Of a stretch of DNA of 64,000 nucleotides, positions 17,102 to 26,371 are shown one piece after another. The DNA comes from Proteiniphilum sp. X52 (lineage in GTDB: Bacteria > Bacteroidota > Bacteroidia > Bacteroidales > Dysgonomonadaceae), in assembly GCF_003712195.1 (NCBI RefSeq), contig NZ_RDSD01000003.1, positions 62,001 to 126,000 of the forward strand, written 5' to 3'. Positions within the stretch are counted from its first letter, which is position 1; each line of letters opens with the position of its first letter. A program made the translations under genes and the position numbers. The notes under the pieces were generated by a model that ran no database searches, had not been told where the DNA came from, and worked only from the letters and a program-made list of their open reading frames with translations.

Positions 17102-17680
17102 TCAGTTTCTCAGCAAAAAACCGACCAGTTTCTCCATCGCCAATGCCCGGTGGCTAATACTGTTCTTTACTTCGTTGCCCAATTCGGCAAAGGTTTTATC
17201 ATACCCCTCAGGCATGAAGATGGGATCGTATCCGAAACCGGCCGTGCCCCTTTTTTCTTCGATGATCTTCCCTCTGATCACTCCATCAAAAAGATGCTCT
17301 TTCCCGTTGATGACCAATGCAATCACGGTGCGGAATTGAGCTGCCCGATTCTCTGCCCCCTTTAAAACCGTAAGTAACTTATCCATATTGTCCGTCGGGT
17401 TGCAACCGTTTCCCGCGTACCGCGACGAGTAGACACCGGGTGCGCCATCCAACGCCTCCACTTCCAGTCCGGTGTCGTCGGCAAAGCAGTCGTAACCATA
17501 TTTCTCCCTGACAAATCCGGCCTTGATCAGCGCGTTTTCCTCCAGGGTGCTGCCGGTTTCTTCGATCTCCTCATGACAGTCGATATCGGCGAGGCTGAGG
17601 ATACGTAACCGTCCTTCTGTAATTTTCCGTATCTCGTCGAGTTTATGTTGGTTGTTGGTGGCAAAAACTATTTCCCTCAT
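17102..17680 (-). CDS. rdgB: dITP/XTP pyrophosphatase (RdgB/HAM1)
   Basis: Hydrolyses non-canonical purine nucleoside triphosphates (dITP, ITP, XTP) to monophosphate and pyrophosphate, keeping them out of DNA and RNA. 192 residues, normal length. Family marks in order: [12 protein letters not shown] at the start, [14 protein letters not shown], the catalytic [34 protein letters not shown] and SHRALA near the end. It begins two bases after the stop of the PorW/SprE-like gene and is probably co-transcribed with it. Confidence 0.95.
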   Translation of the reverse strand: MREIVFATNNQHKLDEIRKITEGRLRILSLADIDCHEEIEETGSTLEENALIKAGFVREKYGYDCFADDTGLEVEALDGAPGVYSSRYAGNGCNPTDNMDKLLTVLKGAENRAAQFRTVIALVINGKEHLFDGVIRGKIIEEKRGTAGFGYDPIFMPEGYDKTFAELGNEVKNSISHRALAMEKLVGFLLRN

Positions 17681-17682
17681 TG

Positions 17683-19644
17683 TTACTTTCTTATTTTCCG
17701 GGCCCTTTCCCTCTCGCGTTGTTTCAGCGCAGCCTCCCGCTTCCGCTGTCTCTCTTTCAATTCCTGTTCCCTTTGCCGGATCCTGGCCTCCCGTTCCCGC
17801 TCCCGCTCTTTTATCAATTGTTCCCTGTTTTTGCGGGAGGCCGTTCCCTGCTCTTGCTGTAATGCTTTGGCGGCATTTTCTTCGAGTTTCCGCTTCAGCG
17901 ATTCGGGCGTTTCCCGTTCAATCTGGCGGGCCGGTTCTGTCCGCAGAGTCTTCTCCCCGGATGTTATCCCTTCAGTCTGATCAGCCTGATAGGGTGGCTG
18001 CGGTGGAGAGGATATCTCTTTTTGTTCCGGAATAGTGACCGGAGATGCCTCCAAAGATACAATCTTTTCCTGTTCTTGATCCCTTTTTTCTTTAATTTCT
18101 ATCCTTTCGTCTTTTATTATTGATGGGAAAGTCACAGCGGCCGTTGCCATATTTTCCTGATAGAAAGCATTGTATTCATCCAATTTTTTCCCTGATTGCA
18201 TGAGTCTCGCGTTCCCTTCGGAGATGATGACGGGAGTAGTTTCCATGATGGCAGACAGGAAAAGAGAGTCGGAGAGAATTATCCCTGTGTATCGGGATGC
18301 CTCTTCAAAAGACCGGAAAGGTTCGATCTGAAGCGCTTCCGCCCCCGGCAGATATATATAGGAGAGGTTGAACCCGCGGAGTTTGAAATGAGAAAAATTG
18401 AAATCGGCTATTGTGAAGAGAAGTTGGTTTTTATCGATAGAACCCGGAGTGAAGGTAAGCAACAGATAATGCAGCCCGTTTTTATCGGGACTGAAAGGGA
18501 TGACTTGCCCGTCCTGGCCCTCAGCGGAGCCGGTGGGAGGTGATTGCCATAATCCGTTTCGGGACCGCCATTGCCTGTGCAAAGCGGCATTTTCCGCTAA
18601 AGTTCTCCCATCAGACAACCGCGCGTGAGTATTTTGGCTGTGTTGCATATTTCCGGCAATGGAATCGGTTGCAAGCGTAACCGTGGCCGTCACCTTTCCT
18701 GCCGCGTTGTTATCGGGTTCGGAAGGGCGGAAAACCTGCGCCAGTGAGTCATTTGCTATGGCCGATTGCCAGAGAGTGGCGTTTGATGCCAGTTCGGGAG
18801 GGGTGCGAAGTCCTTTCACCTCTTCAAAGGCACGGAGGGCTTTGTCATTTTCCCCGGTCATGGCATAGATTTGCCCCAGCAGGAATTGTAATCTTTTTCT
18901 CGTGAGGAGGTCCGATTCCCCGGCTATGGTTTTTTGTAATGGAGGGATCGCTTCCGGAAACTCTTTTTTCCGGATCAGGAAGTAGGTATAATGTTCGGTA
19001 AACAGTCTCTCTAAATGCATGGGCAATTTCTTATTGCTTAATGCGTACGCTGTTTTTTCCGCCTCATATGTTCTCTCCATCTCCGTATATGTACGTAACA
19101 TCCATATCTGCGTTTCATTCACCAGGTCGGGATCGTGACCGAACTGGCGCAGCATCCCGGAGAAGACCGTCAGCGCGTTGTCATAATCGCCGTTTTGTAA
19201 AAAGGCTTTTCCGCGCAACATCCACACATTTTTCAGGAATGGATTGAACTCCTCCTGCCGTAGCCATTGCCGGTATTCCTGTGAGTGGGCTTTGGCAGGA
19301 TTGCGACGCGGCTTTGCCGTGATGGAGTGTTCACGGATGGCTTTTTCGGTTTTTTCGATCACCGGATCGAAAATCCCTCCGGAGGGCGATTTCTCCGCAT
19401 CAGGGAGTGAAGGGTAGAAAGGAAGCAATTCCCCATAGTTTTCATGTGAGTTCTCCGCTCTCTCTCTTAAAATCTCGTGGTAAGCCTCTTCGGCATTGAA
19501 ATAGATATTGTAGCGTGTGGTGAGTTCATGATAGGCGCGTGTGGCTGTCGTGTTCCTTCTGGTGGAGCATCCTGTAAAAAGAGTAATACAGGCCCATACC
19601 CATAGCATACACCCTGTTTTTCCTTTCCTCCTTATTTTCTCCAT
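17683..19644 (-). CDS. PorW/SprE-like TPR lipoprotein (type IX secretion)
   Basis: 653 residues from the ATG at 19644. A signal ending in a lipobox (LFTGC) is followed by [20 protein letters not shown] and [14 protein letters not shown], the very characteristic start of the SprE/PorW lipoproteins needed for type IX secretion and gliding. TPR-like helices cover about 120-290. The middle ends with a SprE-like segment. The last ~150 residues are a charged tail, first Pro/Gln/Thr-rich, then a long Arg/Glu coiled coil ([19 protein letters not shown]). The protein is shorter than the ~800-900 residues I recall for SprE. Immediately followed by rdgB. Confidence 0.75.
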   Translation of the reverse strand: MEKIRRKGKTGCMLWVWACITLFTGCSTRRNTTATRAYHELTTRYNIYFNAEEAYHEILRERAENSHENYGELLPFYPSLPDAEKSPSGGIFDPVIEKTEKAIREHSITAKPRRNPAKAHSQEYRQWLRQEEFNPFLKNVWMLRGKAFLQNGDYDNALTVFSGMLRQFGHDPDLVNETQIWMLRTYTEMERTYEAEKTAYALSNKKLPMHLERLFTEHYTYFLIRKKEFPEAIPPLQKTIAGESDLLTRKRLQFLLGQIYAMTGENDKALRAFEEVKGLRTPPELASNATLWQSAIANDSLAQVFRPSEPDNNAAGKVTATVTLATDSIAGNMQHSQNTHARLSDGRTLAENAALHRQWRSRNGLWQSPPTGSAEGQDGQVIPFSPDKNGLHYLLLTFTPGSIDKNQLLFTIADFNFSHFKLRGFNLSYIYLPGAEALQIEPFRSFEEASRYTGIILSDSLFLSAIMETTPVIISEGNARLMQSGKKLDEYNAFYQENMATAAVTFPSIIKDERIEIKEKRDQEQEKIVSLEASPVTIPEQKEISSPPQPPYQADQTEGITSGEKTLRTEPARQIERETPESLKRKLEENAAKALQQEQGTASRKNREQLIKEREREREARIRQREQELKERQRKREAALKQRERERARKIRK

Positions 19645-19723
19645 TGACAACACTGATGATCTCCTTTCCGGCCAATTATCTCTTTTAATTAACTCGAGAA
19701 ATGGTATTTTATTGTCTTACCGC

Positions 19724-19814
19724 ATGTTTGAAACCAATGGAATATCAACTTGGACACCAATTGTGCCCTGATCATAGCCTTCTCTGGTATGTTTGAACCC
19801 AATGGAAGGTCAAC
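19724..19814. repeat. 26-bp imperfect direct repeat
   Basis: ATGTTTGAAACCAATGGAAT at 19724 recurs as ATGTTTGAACCCAATGGAAG at 19789; over 26 bases there are three mismatches, with starts 65 bases apart. It lies in the gap between the metal permease gene and the PorW-like gene. Function unknown. Confidence 0.5.
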
Positions 19815-19856
19815 CCTGTCGGGTAAACAGCATTTTTTGTCTCCCCGGGTATCCTC

Positions 19857-20687
19857 TTATGGCGCACTCTTGAATGTTTTGCCGGTAACAACTTTTATTG
19901 CCTTGGCGATAAAAAACATCATGATAAGCACAAAAATGATAAATGCGCCGGAAGGAACATTCAGATAATAGGAGAACAATAATCCTGTCACACAACCCGT
20001 AAAGCTTATCAGGATGGAGAGAGAAATTATCTTTGAATAGTTCACCGTGAAGATATTGGCTGTCATCTGCGGCACTGTGATCAGGGACATGAGCAATACG
20101 ATGCCCACTAACCGGATGCTCAATACAATAGTGACGGCAATGAAAAACATCATGGCATATTCAATAAACTGTGTGGGTAAACGCCGGGTCCGGGCGAATT
20201 CGGTATCGAACGATACGGAAACAATGGTGTGATAGAACAGGATAAAGAAAAGCAGAAGGCTCAACGATAGCACGAGCAGGGCGGTAATATCACTACGGGT
20301 GATGGTGAGGATATTTCCGAAGAGGTACTCCGACAAGTTGGGTGCATAGCCTGGGGTGAGGAAGGTGAGCACTATTCCGATAGCCATTCCCAACGACCAA
20401 AAGACGGCGATGGCCGAATCTTCACGCACTCCCTGTTTCTGTGATAACCATTGGATGCCGAATGCCGAGAATATGGAGAAAACCATTGCCGACAAAATAG
20501 GGGAGAGGCTGAAATAGAACCCTATTCCCAATCCTCCTAACGAAGCGTGGGTGATGCCGCCACTGATGAACACCAATCTTTTTGTGACCACGTAGGTGCC
20601 GATGATACCACAGGCAATACTTGCAAAAAGACTGCCCCACAGCGCATTGCGAAAGAAAGCATAATCCAGCAGTTCGATGATATTCAT
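19857..20687 (-). CDS. Zinc/manganese ABC transporter permease (ABC-3 family)
   Basis: 276 residues with about eight membrane segments. GSLFASIACGIIGTYVVTKR and the conserved SGGITHASLGGLGIG near residues 40-55, plus FDTEFARTRRLP in the cytoplasmic loop, mark the ZnuB/MntB permease family. It should act with an ATPase and a metal-binding lipoprotein, but neither is adjacent. It follows the small CCGAHE protein gene by four bases, and that gene follows aroA by five, so the three look like one operon. The metal (Zn, Mn or Fe) cannot be told. Confidence 0.88.
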   Translation of the reverse strand: MNIIELLDYAFFRNALWGSLFASIACGIIGTYVVTKRLVFISGGITHASLGGLGIGFYFSLSPILSAMVFSIFSAFGIQWLSQKQGVREDSAIAVFWSLGMAIGIVLTFLTPGYAPNLSEYLFGNILTITRSDITALLVLSLSLLLFFILFYHTIVSVSFDTEFARTRRLPTQFIEYAMMFFIAVTIVLSIRLVGIVLLMSLITVPQMTANIFTVNYSKIISLSILISFTGCVTGLLFSYYLNVPSGAFIIFVLIMMFFIAKAIKVVTGKTFKSAP

Positions 20688-20691
20688 CTGT

Positions 20692-21120
20692 TCAACAGGC
20701 GTGCATTTTTTGCGCCCTCAATTCATTGACAAACATCAGCGCTTCGTCTTTTAACTGATCGGGAAGAGAGATGTCTCTCATTTGTAGGCTCCTGATCCAG
20801 CGTGGCTTTTCTTGGTCGAGCACGGAATAAAAGACTTCCCTGAACTCATCTATTTCGCGGTCAGTATAATCGTCAGAATCGCGGTGAGCGTACCGGTCGA
20901 GCTCTTCATCGTCGAAATATTCCGGTCTCTCCGCAAAAGCAGCAATCAGACTGTCCCGTTCACAAATTTCATGTGCACCGCAACAGCCGCCCAGATCTAT
21001 CGATGGGGGAGTTGCTTCACGCTCCCTGTTATTTCCTTTCCTGCGTTGCAGGTAGTTGGTAACGCTAAGGGCTGCCATGAAAAAGAGTATAATACCTGTA
21101 AAAAGGAGTAAACTTTGCAT
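20692..21120 (-). CDS. Small membrane-anchored protein with CCGAHE motif
   Basis: 142 residues. One N-terminal membrane segment (LLLFTGIILFFMAALSVTNYL), a basic stretch, then DLGGCCGAHEICERDSLIAA with two adjacent cysteines, a histidine and a third cysteine, a plausible metal or redox site. The acidic second half (YFDDEELDRYAHRDSDDYTD) is rich in Asp/Glu. Similar proteins in Bacteroidota are often loosely labelled phospholipase without evidence. Its tight placement between aroA and a metal ABC permease suggests a role with metal transport, which is inference. Confidence 0.7.
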   Translation of the reverse strand: MQSLLLFTGIILFFMAALSVTNYLQRRKGNNREREATPPSIDLGGCCGAHEICERDSLIAAFAERPEYFDDEELDRYAHRDSDDYTDREIDEFREVFYSVLDQEKPRWIRSLQMRDISLPDQLKDEALMFVNELRAQKMHAC

Positions 21121-21125
21121 GATAA

Positions 21126-22355
21126 TTACCTTTCTTCAATTGTAAATCCCGCCTGTTTCAAGTCATTCCAAAAATCAGGGTAGGATTTGGATACTACTTT
21201 GGGGTCGTTGATAATGAGGGATCCCGACATAATGGCTCCGGGAGCCAGTGACATAGCCATACGGTGATCGTCATAAGTGTCGATAGCCGGTTCTTTTTCC
21301 GGCAGACAACGTTCCCCGTCCCATTCCAGCATCCCGATCTCATTTTCCTTGAGCAGGTAGCCTAACTTCTTCAATTCGTTGATCAGTGCGACTACCCTGT
21401 CAGTTTCCTTTATCTTCAGGCTTTGAATCCCGGAGAAAAGAAACGGTATGCCTATAAAACAACAGGTGGCCGCAAAAGTTTGTGCCAGATCCGGCTCATT
21501 CACAAAATCGTAGAAAAATTTCTTGGTTCTCTTTTTTGTATTTCGGATGATAATGCCCTCCGGGACGAATTCTGTGGTAACTCCCAAATCGCTGAAGAGG
21601 TTGGTCACGTTGGAATCACCCTGAAGGCTGTTTCTTGCTAAACCCTTTAGTGTTACTTCCGCTCCGGGGATAAGGGATGCCATCTCATACCAGTAAGAAG
21701 CGGCAGTCCAATCCGGTTCCACTACAAACTCCACGGCATTGTACGCCTGCGGTTTGACGGTGATGTCGTTGCCGTCCCATTTGGCCTGCACCCCGCATTT
21801 TTCCATCATGCTGAGCGTGAGGTGTATATAGGGCTTGGACACAATTTCATGTTCGATATGCATCACCAGTCCGTTTTCCATTCCGGGAGCTATCATCAGT
21901 AAGGCAGATATAAATTGCGAGCTGATATTGCCCGACAGGTAGACTTCACCTCCTTTCAGCCTTTTGCCTTTTATTTTCAAGGGTGGATATCCCTCTTTTT
22001 CCAAATAATCAATTTCGGCTCCCAAGGCTATAAGTGTCTCCACCAGCGGATAAATGGGCCTTTCATGCATCCGCTTGGAGCCTTTGATGATCCATTCGCC
22101 TTCCATCCCTGCCAGAAAGGCAGTGAGAAAACGCATGGCGGTACCGGCAGCCTTTATGTCGAACTGGTTGGATTGGGAATTGAATGCGTCTATAAGCACT
22201 TGGGTATCCTCACAGTCGGACAGATTCCTGATGGGGTATGAACTCAAACTGAGGGCATTCAGGATAAGCGCCCTGTTGCTCATACTCTTGGATGCGGGAA
22301 GCCGCACTGTCGCGCGCAGAGCATCGGGTGGGAATATTTTATATTGTAACGGCAT
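21126..22355 (-). CDS. aroA: 3-phosphoshikimate 1-carboxyvinyltransferase (EPSP synthase)
   Basis: Sixth step of the shikimate pathway: shikimate-3-phosphate plus PEP to EPSP. 409 residues. ASKSMSNRALILNAL at about 20-34 binds shikimate-3-phosphate. GTAMRFLTAFLA matches the PEP/glyphosate loop, with alanine where many enzymes have GNAGTxxR. DDHRMAMSLAP near the C-terminus is the second family signature, and ETDRVVALINELKKLG lies before it. It feeds chorismate to the trp pathway encoded 20 kb away. Confidence 0.93.
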   Translation of the reverse strand: MPLQYKIFPPDALRATVRLPASKSMSNRALILNALSLSSYPIRNLSDCEDTQVLIDAFNSQSNQFDIKAAGTAMRFLTAFLAGMEGEWIIKGSKRMHERPIYPLVETLIALGAEIDYLEKEGYPPLKIKGKRLKGGEVYLSGNISSQFISALLMIAPGMENGLVMHIEHEIVSKPYIHLTLSMMEKCGVQAKWDGNDITVKPQAYNAVEFVVEPDWTAASYWYEMASLIPGAEVTLKGLARNSLQGDSNVTNLFSDLGVTTEFVPEGIIIRNTKKRTKKFFYDFVNEPDLAQTFAATCCFIGIPFLFSGIQSLKIKETDRVVALINELKKLGYLLKENEIGMLEWDGERCLPEKEPAIDTYDDHRMAMSLAPGAIMSGSLIINDPKVVSKSYPDFWNDLKQAGFTIEER

Positions 22356-22469
22356 TTGCGGGTGAAATAGTGATGCAAAAATAATACTTTAAACCGAAGG
22401 TTGAGCGGTTTATTTCCGCTTTTACTTTGTTTTAATTGATTTAAACTTTTTTCTCTTTCAATTATCGCG

Positions 22470-23804
22470 TTACCCGGCCAGTCCATAGATAAAAATAGCC
22501 AGCATGGCAGTGGGGACTACATAGCGTAACAGGAATATATAGGTTCTCAGAAATCCCATGCCAAATTTGAGCGTTCTGTCATTGGTGAGTTGCGCGTATA
22601 CAACTTTACGGTCGAGATGCCATCCTACGAAAAGGGAGATGAAAAAACCACCGATCGGCAACATGAATTTAGCGGAAGAGAGATCGAGGAAGTTGAAAAA
22701 CGACGAAGAGTATGAAGAGAAAACACCTAAAATGATCACCCCCGCGGTGACCAGCAGGGTGCTTTTTTTACGGGAGATCGGGTGCTCTTCATGGATATAC
22801 AATGTCACTGCTTCCATCAGGGAAATAGTGGAAGTGAGTGCTGCCAGCGCGAGCAGGAAAAAGAAAATTGTGCTCCATACCATTGATCCCGGCATCTGGT
22901 TGAATAGTTCCGGTAATGTGATGAAGAGTAATCCCGGGCCACCTGCCACCAACTCGTCGACAATGGTGCCGGGATTGGCACTCAATGCGAATGCTGTCGG
23001 AAAGATGACCACCCCGGCGAGAATAGCCACCAGGGAGTCGAGCAGGGAGACCTGTACCGCCGTTTTTACCAGGGGTGTCCTGTTATTAAAATAGGAGCCA
23101 TAGGTGATCATGCAACCCATGCCGAGGGAGAGGGAGAAGAAAGCCTGTCCCATGGCATCCAGGAATACGGTCGGTTTCACATGCGACAGGTCGGGTTTGA
23201 AAAGGAAATTAAGCCCATGCACGGCCCCCTGGAGGGTGATGGCGCGAGCGGCCAGGATAATAAGCAGCAGGAAGAGTATCGGCATCATTACTTTCGCGGA
23301 TCGCTCAATCCCTTTCTTCACACCGGAAAGGATAAAGAATGCGGTGAGAAGTGAGAAAATAACCATCCAGACAATCTGTTTCACGGGATTACTTTGCAAG
23401 TCCATGAAGTTGGCTGGGAAGTCGCTTACACCGGAGAGATGTCCCGAAACCGATTGAAAGATGAAGACGAATGTCCAGCCGCACACCACCATGTAAAATC
23501 CCATAATGACAAATCCGGTAAGTACGCCCAATCTGCCGATCCATTTCCACTGAGTGCCGGGTGCCAATTTATGAAAGGCTCCGGCGGTATTGGCCCGGGA
23601 GGCTCTGCCGACCATAAATTCACTCACCATGAGCGGTATGCCGAAAAACAAGATGCAACCGATGTATACCAGAATGAAAATGGCGCCTCCTCCGTCGGCT
23701 GTCTGGCTGGGGAAACGCCAGATGTTACCCAAACCCACGGCCGAACCTACAGCCGCGGCCACTACTCCGATCTTTGAGGCAAATGTTACTCGTTTCTCAG
23801 GCAT
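22470..23804 (-). CDS. Sodium-dependent transporter, NSS/SNF family
   Basis: 444 residues, about eleven membrane segments. KIGVVAAAVGSAVGLGNIWR at about 10-30 is the Na-binding unwound TM1 of the LeuT fold. Related marks are SEFMVGRASRANTAGAF, AFFSLSLGMGCMITYGSY (TM6) and ALAALTSTISLMEA (TM8). Bacterial members usually import amino acids with sodium; the substrate here is unknown. 114 bases separate it from aroA and 32 from the cysS stop upstream. Confidence 0.9.
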   Translation of the reverse strand: MPEKRVTFASKIGVVAAAVGSAVGLGNIWRFPSQTADGGGAIFILVYIGCILFFGIPLMVSEFMVGRASRANTAGAFHKLAPGTQWKWIGRLGVLTGFVIMGFYMVVCGWTFVFIFQSVSGHLSGVSDFPANFMDLQSNPVKQIVWMVIFSLLTAFFILSGVKKGIERSAKVMMPILFLLLIILAARAITLQGAVHGLNFLFKPDLSHVKPTVFLDAMGQAFFSLSLGMGCMITYGSYFNNRTPLVKTAVQVSLLDSLVAILAGVVIFPTAFALSANPGTIVDELVAGGPGLLFITLPELFNQMPGSMVWSTIFFFLLALAALTSTISLMEAVTLYIHEEHPISRKKSTLLVTAGVIILGVFSSYSSSFFNFLDLSSAKFMLPIGGFFISLFVGWHLDRKVVYAQLTNDRTLKFGMGFLRTYIFLLRYVVPTAMLAIFIYGLAG

Positions 23805-23836
23805 CTTGCGTTTTTGTTAATTCTGACAATATCTCT

Positions 23837-25315
23837 TTAGATTCTCCATTCCACACCCTCTTTGGTGTCCTTTATCTCAATGCCGATTGCTTTCAGTTCA
23901 TCGCGAATTTTGTCTGACGTGCTCCACTCTTTTTTTTCTCTTGCCGATTTGCGGATGTCGATAATCAAATTCATCAGTCCCTCTATCACGTCACTGCCGG
24001 CCATGCTCTTTGACTCGTCACGCAGTCCCAATACTTCGAAAATGAAGGTATGCATCAGTTTTTTCAGTGCTTCCAGATCGGCGGCGGTAAGGGTTTCTTT
24101 TTTGTCGTTGGCCGAATTGATGATACGTACCCCTTCAAACAGATTTGCGATCAGCACGGGACTGTTGAAATCATCGTTCATGGCGGCATAGCATTTTTCC
24201 TCCAGCTCCGCGATATCCACCGAAGAGGATGCCCCGGGAGATAATTTCCCTAGTACCGATAAACTTTCCATTAACTTTTTGTATCCTTTTTCAGCTGCTT
24301 GCAGCGCTTCGTTGGAGAAGTCGAGCGTGCTTCTGTAATGCGATTGCGCCATGAAGAAGCGTACAGTCATCGGGGAATAACCCTTTTCTAATAGCGGGTG
24401 GTTTCCCGAGAACAACTCCTTGGCTGAGAATCCGTTACCGGCGGTTTTTGACATGCGGACACCGTTCACGGTGAGCATATTTGTATGCATCCAGTATTTG
24501 GCGGGTGCGGTGTGGTTACAAGCTTCTGATTGGGCGATCTCGTTGGTGTGGTGGGTCGCCTGGAGATCCATCCCTCCCCCATGTATGTCGAAAGTGGCGC
24601 CCAGATACTTTGTGCTCATTGCCGAACACTCTATATGCCAGCCGGGAAATCCCCATCCCCATGGTGAGGGCCACTGCATCAGGGTTTCCGGTTTCGCCTT
24701 GATCCAAAGGGCAAAGTCGAGCCTGCCCCGCTTCTCGTCCTGTCCGCCCAGTTCCCGTGTCCCTTCCAGCAGGTCTTCCATCTTTCGGTTGGTGAGTTGG
24801 CCGTAATCATGTTCTCTGCTGTATTTCTCCACATCGAAATAGACAGAACCGTCGACCTCATAAGCGAAGCCTTGAGCCATGATCTTCTTGATCATCTCTA
24901 TCTGTTCCAGGATATGTCCGGTAGCGGTCGGTTCTATGTTGGGAGGGAGGGTGTTGAAGAGTGTCATTACCTCATGGAATCCAAGGGTGTATTTCTGTAC
25001 GATCTCCATGGGTTCTAACTGTTCCAGTTTGGCCCTTTTGGCAAATTTGTCGTCGCCTTCATCCCGGTCACCCTCCAAATGGCCGGCATCGGTGATGTTG
25101 CGCACATAACGCACCTTGTATCCGAGATGAAGAAGATACCTGTAGATCATGTCAAAGGAGATAAAGGTGCGGCAATTTCCCAGATGTACGTCACTGTAAA
25201 CAGTGGGGCCGCATACATACATGCCCACAAAAGGGGGATGCAGCGGTTCAAAGGGTTCTTTCGTCCTACTGAGTGTGTTGTAGATTATCAACCTTTTTTC
25301 CTTTTCTTCGCTCAT
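23837..25315 (-). CDS. cysS: Cysteinyl-tRNA synthetase
   Basis: Charges tRNA-Cys. 492 residues. The class I HIGH motif is present as VHLGN (residues 43-47) and the zinc ligands include C35, the cysteine in HIECSAMS and the histidine of ATHHTNE. WHIECSAMSTKYLGATFDIHGGG is a CysS hallmark; for the KMSKS loop it has VRMSKTAGN. The C-terminal DALR-type helical domain is complete. It starts with MSEEKEKRLIIYNTLSR. Confidence 0.96.
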   Translation of the reverse strand: MSEEKEKRLIIYNTLSRTKEPFEPLHPPFVGMYVCGPTVYSDVHLGNCRTFISFDMIYRYLLHLGYKVRYVRNITDAGHLEGDRDEGDDKFAKRAKLEQLEPMEIVQKYTLGFHEVMTLFNTLPPNIEPTATGHILEQIEMIKKIMAQGFAYEVDGSVYFDVEKYSREHDYGQLTNRKMEDLLEGTRELGGQDEKRGRLDFALWIKAKPETLMQWPSPWGWGFPGWHIECSAMSTKYLGATFDIHGGGMDLQATHHTNEIAQSEACNHTAPAKYWMHTNMLTVNGVRMSKTAGNGFSAKELFSGNHPLLEKGYSPMTVRFFMAQSHYRSTLDFSNEALQAAEKGYKKLMESLSVLGKLSPGASSSVDIAELEEKCYAAMNDDFNSPVLIANLFEGVRIINSANDKKETLTAADLEALKKLMHTFIFEVLGLRDESKSMAGSDVIEGLMNLIIDIRKSAREKKEWSTSDKIRDELKAIGIEIKDTKEGVEWRI

Positions 25316-25340
25316 AATGAATGATTTTTTTTAAGAGAGG

Positions 25341-25348
25341 CAAAAATA
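25341..25348 (-). promoter_or_regulatory. Probable -7 box for cysS
   Basis: Minus strand TATTTTTG (TAnnTTTG consensus) lies 26 bases before the cysS ATG. A clear -33 TTTG was not found at the standard distance. Confidence 0.4.
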
Positions 25349-25369
25349 CAAATTAATTTTGTAATGGGA

Positions 25370-25532
25370 CTAATATTAGGAGGAAAGGAGGGAAAGGAGG
25401 AAAGGAGGAAAGGAGGGAAAGGAGGAAAGGAGGAAAGGAGGGAAAGAAGGAAAGAGGGAAAGGAGGGAAGGTGAAAAAAGGAATGGGGATTGGAATGTCC
25501 CCAATCTTGAATCTTGAATTTTGAATCTTGAA
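25370..25532. repeat. Purine-rich short tandem repeats between cysS and the DUF5020 gene
   Basis: From about 25377 to 25470 the DNA is almost pure purine, with some ten degenerate copies of GGAAAGGA(G)G. A second short block (25501-25532) repeats AATCTTGAAT. This fills most of the 313-base divergent gap. No gene is seen; TACTTTTG at 25577-25584 could be the -7 box of the DUF5020 gene. Confidence 0.75.
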
Positions 25533-25628
25533 CTGAAAAAGGGGGGTTTTTATGAGGCTGTTTTGCATTTTTTTAATACTTTTGCCGCTTCTTTCGATTC
25601 ACTTACATATTAAAACAAAAAGTCTTTT

Positions 25629-26354
25629 ATGGTACGAAACATTGTTCTATCCGTCGCGGTTTTATGCGCGGCAGGGACTATTCAAGCGCAGAACCTGCAA
25701 CTGCACTTCGATCCCCGTAACTCATTGTATGGCGATAATGTGGCTCCGGTCAATTATCTGACCGCCACATTCGAGATGTTCAAACCCGACCAGTGGGGAA
25801 GCACATTCATGTTCGTGGATTTCGATTTCAATTTTGACAAAAGGAATCCCGGTCTTGCTTATGCGGAGATTGCCCGTGAATTCAAGATCGGCGATTTCCC
25901 CTTATTGCCCCATATTGAATACAATGGCGGTTTAGGGTTGGCGAGGGGGACAGGTGATGGTTTCTCCATACCGAGTTCTTACCTTGGCGGCTTGGGTTAT
26001 CCTTTCCAACTGGGCAGCTTTTTCATGAGCACCTATGTGGCCTATAAACTGAACGCTTTTCAGAAGTTGAGCCATGATGCGCAGTGGACCGTGACCTGGA
26101 ACGCTACTCTTGCCGGAGGTAAACTCTCACTGGCGGGGTTCATGGATCTCTGGTCGGAGGATAAATCTTTCACGGAAGGTGCTGATGCTGCCGGAAAGAA
26201 AATTGTGTTCCTAAGCGAGCCTCAGTTTTGGTACAATCTCACCTCCCACTTCGCACTGGGCACTGAAGTTGAACTGAGTTATAACTTTGTCAATAAATTC
26301 AATGAAAGCAAGTTTTACGCCATTCCCACCATTGCGACCAAATGGAATTTTTAA
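25629..26354 (+). CDS. DUF5020 outer-membrane protein (Tsx-like channel)
   Basis: 241 residues. Signal peptide to about residue 20 (AAGTIQAQ), then a barrel of amphipathic strands, starting LQLHFDPRN and ending YAIPTIATKWNF. DUF5020 resembles the Tsx nucleoside channel family. The next gene, 17 bases on, encodes an NCS2 purine permease, so the pair probably carries nucleosides or bases across the outer and then the inner membrane. That functional link is inference from adjacency. Confidence 0.8.
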   Translation: MVRNIVLSVAVLCAAGTIQAQNLQLHFDPRNSLYGDNVAPVNYLTATFEMFKPDQWGSTFMFVDFDFNFDKRNPGLAYAEIAREFKIGDFPLLPHIEYNGGLGLARGTGDGFSIPSSYLGGLGYPFQLGSFFMSTYVAYKLNAFQKLSHDAQWTVTWNATLAGGKLSLAGFMDLWSEDKSFTEGADAAGKKIVFLSEPQFWYNLTSHFALGTEVELSYNFVNKFNESKFYAIPTIATKWNF

Positions 26355-26371
26355 CGTAAACCAAGAATGTC

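Noticed and set aside
25370-25532. CRISPR or coding region in purine-rich repeats
   Set aside because: The units are short, degenerate and contiguous; the open frames there only translate simple repeats.
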